From Thermogemmata fonticola (GTDB taxonomy: Bacteria > Planctomycetota > Planctomycetia > Gemmatales > Gemmataceae): DNA of 64,000 nt. The stretch spans positions 948,756 to 1,012,755 of the forward strand of contig NZ_JACEFB010000001.1 of NCBI RefSeq assembly GCF_013694095.1, written 5' to 3'. The translations under genes and the position numbers were made by a program. The notes below the pieces were generated by a model. That model had not been told where the DNA came from. It searched no databases and worked only from the letters and a program-made list of their open reading frames with translations. Positions within the stretch are counted from its first letter, which is position 1. Each line of letters opens with the position of its first letter. Below, one piece after another: positions 7,469 through 14,390 of this stretch.

Positions 7469-8901
7469 ACCTCTCAGCACGAGCGCGTTTGGCGATTGTG
7501 GGTAATGGCATGGCGAGCGGCCGGCTCCTCGATGAATTGCTCCGCCGGGATGCCCTGCGCCAGCTCCAGATTTCCGTCTTTGGCGAAGAACCGCAGGGGT
7601 GCTACAACCGCATTCTCCTCCACCGCTTGCTTTCGGGCGGTACCTTGGAAGAGATTCTCCTCAAGCCACCCGCTTGGTACGCAGAGCATGGCATCGCCTT
7701 CCATCCCGCGACTGTCACGCACATTGATCCCTGGCATCAGCAGTTACAGACAGCCGACGGTCAGTGGCATGCTTTCGATCAGCTCGTGCTGGCGACGGGA
7801 AGCGTGCCGGTCATTCCTCCCCTGGAAGGCCTGCGCCTGGCTGACGGGCAATGGCGGCCCGGAGTCGTTCCCTACCGCACCGCTGCGGATTGTGAGCGAC
7901 TGCGTCAGTATCTACGTGCGGGAAGACAAGCCGTAGTCATTGGTGGCGGATTACTCGGCTTGGAAGCCGCCAAAACCCTGCACGATCAGGGCCTGCACGT
8001 GACCGTGCTCCATGCCGCCGAGTGGCTCATGAACCGCCAATTGGATGCCCCGGCCGGGCGCTTCCTTCAGCAAGCCCTGGAACGGATGGGACTGGCCATT
8101 CGCACCGCAGTCCAGGCTACCCGTCTCCTGGGTGAGACCGCAGTTGAGGCCGTGCAACTGGCGGATGGTGCCACATTGCCCGCGGACCTCCTCGTGCTGG
8201 CGTGCGGCGTCTCGCCGCGGGTGGAACTGGCCCGCCAGGCCGGCCTGGAGGTTCGCAAAGGCATCGTTGTGGACGACCAGCTCCGCACCAGCCAGCCCCA
8301 GATTTACGCAGTGGGTGAGTGTGCCGAGCATCGAGGCGTCGTCTACGGCATCGTCGCACCGCTCTACGAACAGTGCAGCGTATTGGCTGACATCCTCAGC
8401 GGCGTCCGTCCCCAAGCCCGTTACCGGGGTTCCCTCCTCTACACGCGCTTGAAAGTCGCCGGTGTGGATGTGGCGAGCATGGGGGAGATCGAATCCGAAG
8501 GGGAACAGGATGAGATCATCCAGGTCATCGAACCGCAGCGGGGTGTTTATCGCAAGCTGATCATCCGCCAGGAACAATTGGTCGGAGCCGTGTTAGTCGG
8601 GGATGCTACTGCTGCCGCTTCCCTTTTGCGGCGCCTGCAACGCGGCGATCTGGTTCCGTCCAATCGTCTGGATTGGCTCGCCTCGCCTTACCGCCGCGAC
8701 ACTCAGGAACAAGAGGATGTGGTCTGCCATTGTCACCAAATCCGCCCGCAGCAACTGATCCAAGCCATCCAGAACGGTTGCCGGACGCTTTCAGAACTCG
8801 GCAGCCGAACGGGGGCGGGAACCGGTTGTGGCTCCTGCCGGGGTCAACTCGCCCGGCTCCTGCTTCAGCATGCCGCGGCAGCAGCGGGCGCACCTTCATG
8901 A
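7465..8901 (+). CDS. nasB: FAD/[2Fe-2S] NAD(P)H oxidoreductase, nitrate reductase electron-transfer subunit
   Basis: This 478-residue protein has a Pyr_redox_2 FAD/NAD(P)H module (LAIVGNGMASGRLL near the N-terminus, VVIGGGLLGLEAAK in the middle) and a C-terminal BFD-like [2Fe-2S] domain with Cys421, Cys423, Cys455 and Cys458. It closely parallels the N-terminal half of NirB encoded upstream, including the FGEEP...YNRILL segment. By position (ATGA overlap with the nitrate reductase gene) and by analogy with NasB/NasC-type subunits, it most likely passes NAD(P)H electrons to the nitrate reductase. The functional assignment rests on context; the domain assignment is secure. The gene symbol follows common Nas usage, which differs between species. 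Confidence 0.88.
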   Translation: MNLSARARLAIVGNGMASGRLLDELLRRDALRQLQISVFGEEPQGCYNRILLHRLLSGGTLEEILLKPPAWYAEHGIAFHPATVTHIDPWHQQLQTADGQWHAFDQLVLATGSVPVIPPLEGLRLADGQWRPGVVPYRTAADCERLRQYLRAGRQAVVIGGGLLGLEAAKTLHDQGLHVTVLHAAEWLMNRQLDAPAGRFLQQALERMGLAIRTAVQATRLLGETAVEAVQLADGATLPADLLVLACGVSPRVELARQAGLEVRKGIVVDDQLRTSQPQIYAVGECAEHRGVVYGIVAPLYEQCSVLADILSGVRPQARYRGSLLYTRLKVAGVDVASMGEIESEGEQDEIIQVIEPQRGVYRKLIIRQEQLVGAVLVGDATAAASLLRRLQRGDLVPSNRLDWLASPYRRDTQEQEDVVCHCHQIRPQQLIQAIQNGCRTLSELGSRTGAGTGCGSCRGQLARLLLQHAAAAAGAPS

Positions 8902-8980
8902 CAACCCACGGACACAAGACTTCCTCTCCACGCTCTCCCCGTGATGGCTCGTTCTTTCCTGCCCTTAGAAAGGAGCATCC

Positions 8981-10294
8981 ATGCGCGAGACTGTGGAGGC
9001 TGCCCCTTCCGAGGCCACGGGACCGCGGCAACGCGTCCTCTGGCTGTCCACCTGGTCGTTTACCCTGCTCTTTGCCGTGTGGCTCATGTACGGTGTGCTG
9101 GGAGTCAAAATCCGGGATGAACTGTCCCTGACGCCCGGTCAATTCGAGTGGCTCCTGGCTGTAGCGATCCTCGCCGGCTCGTTGCCCCGCTTGCACTTCG
9201 GCATCTGGGCTGACCGATACGGGGGCCGCAAGGTCATGACCGCCTTGCTCCTCCTGGTCGTACTTCCCACGCTGTGGGTCAGTTATGCTTCCAGCTACTG
9301 GGAACTGCTTCTCTGTGCCGCCATTTTCGGTCTTGCGGGCAACGCCTTCACAGTAGGCATTTCCTGGAACTCTGCGTGGTTCCCGGACCGGATCAAGGGC
9401 ACAGCCTTGGGAATCTTCGGTGCTGGCAATGTCGGGGCGTCGCTGACTAAGTTTCTCGCTCCGCCGCTGCTGGCCCTGATTCCCGCCGCAGGCTTTGCCC
9501 AAGGAGCCATCCCCGGCGGCTGGCGTTTCATACCGCTGGTGTACACGCTGCTGCTGCTTCTCACCGCGGCGGCCGTCTGGTTCGTCGCTCCCCGTCCGGA
9601 TCGCTGCCCCGGCCAAGGGCGATCCCGCAGGGACCTTTACGCCCCACTCCAACACATGCGAGTCTGGCGGTTTAGCCTCTATTATGTGGTGGTATTCGGG
9701 GCTTATGTGGCCCTCGCCGCCTACCTGCCGAAGTATTATGTCGATGTCTATGGCCTGCCACTGGCCACGGCGGGGTACCTGACCGCGCTGTACATCTTCC
9801 CTGCCAGTCTCCTGCGGCCCCTAGGCGGTTGGCTTTCCGATCGTTACGGACCGCGGTGCGTCACCTATGGCGTCTTTATCACCATGACGGTCGCATTGGC
9901 CTTCATCTGCCTGCCCAATCACTGGTGCGACCCCGGTGTGATCGGCTTTACCGCCCTGATGTTCATCGTGGGATGTGCGATGGGCATCGGGAAAGGTTCG
10001 GTTTACAAATACATACCAAACTACTTCCCGAACGATGTCGGTGCGGTCGGCGGGATGGTCGGGATGCTCGGCGCTCTAGGCGGCTTTATCCTCCCCCCGC
10101 TCTTCGGCATCCTCGGTCGCTGGTTGCAGTCCCCGCAGGCGGCGTTTCTGGCCTTGCTGCTGCTGACCCTCTTGAGCTTGGGATGGCTCCATTGGACTGT
10201 TCTGCGACTCAAACTCCAACAACAACTCCAGAGCATCCAACAGGCGATCCCCTTGCCTGTTTCGGTGACTGAGGTGAATAAGGCCTCCTCGTAA
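8981..10294 (+). CDS. narK: Nitrate/nitrite MFS transporter (NNP family)
   Basis: The 437-residue membrane protein has about twelve hydrophobic segments and the NNP-family nitrate signature around residues 120-150 (GNAFTVGISWNSAWFPD followed by GIFGAGNVGASLTKF). A second glycine-rich nitrate-signature-like segment follows near residues 325-365 (FIVGCAMGIGKGSVYKYIPN). It imports nitrate, probably with protons or in exchange for nitrite, and is the last gene of the nitrate operon. The ATG at 8981 has AGAAAGGAG about five bases upstream. The gap to the previous gene is 79 bases, and a strong terminator follows the stop by about 60 bases. It could equally be called nasA in other nomenclatures. 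Confidence 0.93.
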   Translation: MRETVEAAPSEATGPRQRVLWLSTWSFTLLFAVWLMYGVLGVKIRDELSLTPGQFEWLLAVAILAGSLPRLHFGIWADRYGGRKVMTALLLLVVLPTLWVSYASSYWELLLCAAIFGLAGNAFTVGISWNSAWFPDRIKGTALGIFGAGNVGASLTKFLAPPLLALIPAAGFAQGAIPGGWRFIPLVYTLLLLLTAAAVWFVAPRPDRCPGQGRSRRDLYAPLQHMRVWRFSLYYVVVFGAYVALAAYLPKYYVDVYGLPLATAGYLTALYIFPASLLRPLGGWLSDRYGPRCVTYGVFITMTVALAFICLPNHWCDPGVIGFTALMFIVGCAMGIGKGSVYKYIPNYFPNDVGAVGGMVGMLGALGGFILPPLFGILGRWLQSPQAAFLALLLLTLLSLGWLHWTVLRLKLQQQLQSIQQAIPLPVSVTEVNKASS

Positions 10295-10355
10295 CGGATA
10301 GCATCAGCATCGTGCGGCCCAGTCCTACCCTCTGCGGGTAGCCTTAGAAAACCAC

Positions 10356-10400
10356 GGATGGCGGGACGACCTGAGTCATCCCCGCCATCCATTTTTTTTT
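10356..10400 (+). terminator. Strong rho-independent terminator of the nitrate operon
   Basis: A perfect ten-base inverted repeat, GGATGGCGGG (10356-10365) and CCCGCCATCC (10381-10390), encloses a 15-base loop that can itself pair further (GAC with GTC). It is followed at once by A and nine T residues (10392-10400). The T-tract is on the plus strand only, so it ends transcription from the nitrate operon and shields the convergent barrel gene at 10441. Confidence 0.88.
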
Positions 10401-10440
10401 GAACATCTCAATGTGATATTCACATTCTGCACAATCTACA

Positions 10441-12183
10441 CTACCAGCGTGTGTTGAAGATCAAGTAGAAACTGGCGGAGTCAGCACCACCACTACCCGG
10501 TGGCTGTGTATTGCGTAGAAAGTCACCAGAGAACAAGTAAGCATAAGCAACGAGCAAGTCCGTTCTCTTAGTGAGATGGAAATTGACGATAATATCCAAC
10601 TCGTTACCAATATAACTGCCAGCGGCACCAGTCGGATCACGGCGGATAGCATTCCCCGCCACATTGTAAAGTGCATCCCGACTGCTAGCCAGCCAGAAGT
10701 TATGATATTGGAACCATAAGGTAATCCAATTCGTTGGATACAGATACATGGCGAGGAAAACATCATGGATATTCTGCCGTCCTATCATATCAGCCCAGCC
10801 GAAGTAGAAATGTCCGAAGGGGAATAGTTGGTTGAACGTTGTGAAGTTGCCACTATTCGGATTCCGGTCGCCACTCGCGTATTCATAGTACACCCAGAAG
10901 GTGGGATTCCACGGCATATCTACAAAGTGATAGCCCAAACCTGCTGTGGCCATGCCCGCTACCACGTCCGCACTTCCCCGGCGGCCCAACTGCATGGCAC
11001 CCTCAAAATCGAAGAGAATCTGGTTGTCAATATCTCCCGCAAACCGTGAGCCGAACGTATGCAACGTCACAGGGAAGCGATCGATACCCAACTGATTGAC
11101 ACGATTGGTGTTATCGTACAACATGTAGTAGAAATCTAAATACGTTCCTCTCTTCGGCTTATAGGTCGCCCAGGCACCGATAAAGTTTTGGTTGTTATCA
11201 ATGGAATCGAGTGCTGTACGATTGGGAATCACTGGCTGCAACCAGAACAGGTCCGTATCCCATTTTTCACCTGTGCGGAACAGGCGGACCCCTTGGAATG
11301 TCCGTCGTGTATTCGCCCACTCCAAAGTAGATACCAATCGTTGGGAACCGAGGAGTAGCTCCTGACGGCCAACACGGAGATAGACACCATCATTCGCGAT
11401 CTGGCCGAGCTTCAAGTCTACAAAGAGGTTCAGGAAATCAAAGCGTGTAGCATCAATGGGCAATAACGGCAGATTCGCACCATTGGTTTCCGCATAGATT
11501 CCTTCAACATAGATGCGGAAAATATCTTGATACCACAAGTCCGTATAGAGTCGTGTACGGATCTGTGCATAGTCGTTGTATCGACCACTCAGGCGGCTGT
11601 TTTGCTCATAAAAGTAGCGTACCCAATTGGCTCCGCCAATGTTGAGGAGCCAATTATCCCCTAAACGTACGCGTTTGAGGCGATCCAGAGCATCGGCTTG
11701 GGCATACGCCTCGGGGTTGTCCAGATAGCGCCAATCGGCATCAAAGAGTCCGGGGAACATCAGAGCAAACGGCGGGTAGCCGTACTGCGGCGGCTTGTCT
11801 CGCATCTCCCCGCGCAGGGCATCCAGCAAGCTGTAGTAGCCGCAACCGGTGGGCGGAATCGGGAACATCCCCGGCCGGGGGGTGGGCCGTACCGGAGGCA
11901 CACGCGAAAAGTCAAACGCGCAAGGGTCCCGTTGAGGCGCGCAGGGTGTGGCGGTGCTCCCGGAAGGAGGAGTTGCGGTCGAACCAGCACCTCCAGAGTC
12001 CGCCGATACTGAAGCAACTCCAGGTGAACTCTGCACTGCTTCCTGCACGCCTGGTGCAGAAACGGCAGATGGCTGCGGCCCAGGCATGACCATGGGCACA
12101 TCTTGCGCCTGAGCTACATTTCCCCATCCGCCAAGGCCGCCCAGAAAGGCGATGCTCCATCGCCAATGTTTCCACCAACGCAT
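10441..12183 (-). CDS. Alginate-export-family outer-membrane beta-barrel protein
   Basis: The 580-residue protein starts with a signal peptide (hydrophobic core after MRWWKHWRW, cleavage probably after AQA). A Pro/Ser/Ala-rich linker to about residue 110 follows, and then a long aromatic-rich region of alternating strands typical of the Alginate_exp (PF13372) barrels. The last residue is Trp (FNTRW), the usual outer-membrane insertion signal. Members are annotated as AlgE-like, but in planctomycetes their substrate is unknown, so alginate should not be assumed. Most of the coding region beyond the N-terminal linker is clearly lower in GC than its neighbours: hand counts of four 60-base lines between 10501 and 10740 gave 40-58%. 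It converges on the nitrate operon and is separated from it by the terminator. Confidence 0.8.
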   Translation of the reverse strand: MRWWKHWRWSIAFLGGLGGWGNVAQAQDVPMVMPGPQPSAVSAPGVQEAVQSSPGVASVSADSGGAGSTATPPSGSTATPCAPQRDPCAFDFSRVPPVRPTPRPGMFPIPPTGCGYYSLLDALRGEMRDKPPQYGYPPFALMFPGLFDADWRYLDNPEAYAQADALDRLKRVRLGDNWLLNIGGANWVRYFYEQNSRLSGRYNDYAQIRTRLYTDLWYQDIFRIYVEGIYAETNGANLPLLPIDATRFDFLNLFVDLKLGQIANDGVYLRVGRQELLLGSQRLVSTLEWANTRRTFQGVRLFRTGEKWDTDLFWLQPVIPNRTALDSIDNNQNFIGAWATYKPKRGTYLDFYYMLYDNTNRVNQLGIDRFPVTLHTFGSRFAGDIDNQILFDFEGAMQLGRRGSADVVAGMATAGLGYHFVDMPWNPTFWVYYEYASGDRNPNSGNFTTFNQLFPFGHFYFGWADMIGRQNIHDVFLAMYLYPTNWITLWFQYHNFWLASSRDALYNVAGNAIRRDPTGAAGSYIGNELDIIVNFHLTKRTDLLVAYAYLFSGDFLRNTQPPGSGGADSASFYLIFNTRW

Positions 12184-12581
12184 AACTCACCTTCCTTGGT
12201 TTGAGAAGTCCATGAGATACCAGGCACATGTTTCCTCGAATCCGTGCCATCGCTGAAAATATCGCATTGAGAAAGTCGGCAACTGCAAGCATCACCTGCG
12301 AGGATGTCATTCCCGGTACGTCCGCTTTTCCTAAACTCTGCATAAACCGCACGCCCGGAATCGGCGGCCTTCTTAACATCCAACCTCTTCATACACCCAA
12401 TCTGTCCACTTCATGGGAATGAGCGATTTCCGCGGTTGTGCCGATATTTTCCGATTTGGGAAATGGGTCGAATTCTGCGATTTTGCCAGATGCAGCGGTG
12501 AGGGAAGATTTACCATCCAGCAAAAGAGGGCGAGCAAAAGAGGAGGTTCGTGGAAACCCAGGGCGCCTCACATCGCGCGCG
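12184..12581. other. 398-base intergenic region upstream of the barrel gene
   Basis: Both flanking genes run leftwards, so this holds the end of the pyruvate dehydrogenase operon and the promoter of the barrel gene. No gene is convincing here. An 11-base element AGCAAAAGAGG occurs twice (12519-12529 and 12533-12543, period 14), downstream of the aceF stop. I saw no clear terminator. Confidence 0.5.
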
Positions 12582-14312
12582 TCAGGTTTCCATGAGCAAC
12601 CGGATGGGATCGCTGAAAAGCTGCACGAGCCGAGCGACGAAACGGCATCCATCCGCCCCATCGATCACACGGTGATCGTAAGTCAAGCTCAAAGGGAGCA
12701 TAAGGCGAGGCACGATTTGCCCATCCCGCACGACAGCCTGCCAAGTGGATCGAGACAGGCCGAGGATTGCAACTTCAGGATAATTCACAATGGGAGTAAA
12801 GGCCGTACCCCCGATGCCGCCGAGATTGGAGATGGTGAAGGTGCCGCCGCGCATTTCTTCGAGGCGAAGCTTACGGGCACGGGCCTTTTCGGCGAGGACC
12901 TGGACTTCCGCGGCCAAGTCCCGAATACTCTTCTTATCGGCGTCGCGCACCACGGGCACCACCAGGCCTTCTTTCGTATCCACAGCAATGCCGATGTGGT
13001 AGTAACGCTTGTAGATCAGGCGGCCTGTGTTCATGTCGAAACTGCTGTTGAAGTGGGGGAACTCCTTGAGGGCCGCCACGCAGGCTTTGATGGCCAGCAC
13101 AGTCATAGTGATTTTGGGACTGCCCGGCGGCATAGCGTCCACGATGCGCTTGCGCCCAGCTTCTAGATCGGTGATGTCCGCCAGGTCATGTTGGGTCACC
13201 ATCGGCACTGCCCGCCAGGCCAGGGTCAGATTGCGGGCAATGGTTTGGCGCAGAGTGGACACTTCGCGGATTTCTACCGGTCCATATTGGCTGAAATCCG
13301 GCAGTGGCGGAAGAGCAAGGCCGGCAGCTTCGCCTGAAGCCTGCGATGGGGGGGCTGGGCGGAGTCGTTGCCGTTCGGTGCGGATGAAGTTTTTGATGTC
13401 GTCCAGAGTGACTCGTCCTCCCCGTCCGCTGGGAGGCACCTCATTAAGCGAGACTCCGAGTTCGCGTGCCAAGCGCCGCGCCGCCGGACTCGCGGGAACC
13501 AAACCCGCGCGGGCATCTTTCGCCGAGGGAGGAATGGATGAAGTTGCGGCAACGCCATTGGTCGCGGCAGCTTGCTGACCTTCTCGTTCTGGGGTGAAAG
13601 AAGCGGAAGGCTCGGATGGCGGCGGCGTCGCTCCCGCACTGCTGGCCGCTGATCCACCGGCGGGCGAAGTCGTAGAACGGGCTGATCGTCCCGCCGATTG
13701 TAGGCTCAACACTCGTCCCCCGACCGGCACCTTATCCCCCGGCTGGACGTGGACCGCCGTCACAATGCCAGCGCGATCGATCGGCACCTCCACGGCGGCC
13801 TTGTCGGTTTCCACCGTCACCACGTTCTGGCCCGGCTGCACCGTGTCCCCCGGTTGCACCAAGACGGCGGTGATCGTTGCCGCTTCGATTCCCTCTCCCA
13901 ACTCGGGGAGCAGAAAATCACTCGTGGCGGGAGTTTCCGCTGATTCCGCCGCGACACCTCGTAGCGAAGCCACGGAACTTGTGGAAACTGTCGCAGTAGG
14001 AGCCGGTGCACGGGCAGCCGCTTGGGGAACCGCAGAGGGAGGTGACAATCCCGCGGAAGTTGGCGTCTTGTTCCCCTCGGCATTCGCACGCAAGCGCAGA
14101 ACGGGGGTATCAATCGGTATTTTGTCGCCAGGTTGAACCAAAACCGCTTCGACAACACCGCTGACATCGACCGGAACCTCGACCGCCGCCTTGTCTGTCT
14201 CAACGGTCAGGACATTCTGGCCGGCCTGTATCACATCTCCGGGCCGAACCGTGACCGCGGTGACGGTGACCGTGTCGATCCCCTCCCCTAAGGGCGGCAA
14301 ACGGAATTCCAT
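12582..14312 (-). CDS. aceF: Pyruvate dehydrogenase E2 (dihydrolipoyllysine acetyltransferase)
   Basis: The 576-residue protein is the acetyl-transferring core of the pyruvate dehydrogenase complex. It has two lipoyl domains, at about residues 1-78 and 130-206, each with the lipoylation motif VETDKAAVEV. They are separated by Ala/Pro/Ser-rich linkers. A peripheral-subunit-binding domain follows (VPASPAARRLARELGV, near residues 275-310), and then the catalytic domain with the active-site motif YDHRVIDGADG close to the C-terminus. The ATG at 14312 is preceded by GAGGTGAGGC. It lies 78 bases downstream of aceE on the same strand, so the two are probably co-transcribed. The third component, lipoamide dehydrogenase, is not in the window. 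Confidence 0.95.
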   Translation of the reverse strand: MEFRLPPLGEGIDTVTVTAVTVRPGDVIQAGQNVLTVETDKAAVEVPVDVSGVVEAVLVQPGDKIPIDTPVLRLRANAEGNKTPTSAGLSPPSAVPQAAARAPAPTATVSTSSVASLRGVAAESAETPATSDFLLPELGEGIEAATITAVLVQPGDTVQPGQNVVTVETDKAAVEVPIDRAGIVTAVHVQPGDKVPVGGRVLSLQSAGRSARSTTSPAGGSAASSAGATPPPSEPSASFTPEREGQQAAATNGVAATSSIPPSAKDARAGLVPASPAARRLARELGVSLNEVPPSGRGGRVTLDDIKNFIRTERQRLRPAPPSQASGEAAGLALPPLPDFSQYGPVEIREVSTLRQTIARNLTLAWRAVPMVTQHDLADITDLEAGRKRIVDAMPPGSPKITMTVLAIKACVAALKEFPHFNSSFDMNTGRLIYKRYYHIGIAVDTKEGLVVPVVRDADKKSIRDLAAEVQVLAEKARARKLRLEEMRGGTFTISNLGGIGGTAFTPIVNYPEVAILGLSRSTWQAVVRDGQIVPRLMLPLSLTYDHRVIDGADGCRFVARLVQLFSDPIRLLMET

Positions 14313-14390
14313 GCCTCACCTCTGCCTTAGAAGCCACGCACGTCGTAACCGGAGCATACCTTGTCACTTACCCGGAGTTGCTGCCTCCCA

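Noticed and set aside
8606..9655. A 349-codon minus-strand frame across the end of nasB and the start of narK
   Set aside because: Gly/Arg/Glu-rich low-information sequence opposite two certain genes.
10441..12183. Calling the barrel protein an alginate exporter
   Set aside because: The family name comes from Pseudomonas AlgE. No alginate biosynthesis genes are near, so the substrate is left open.
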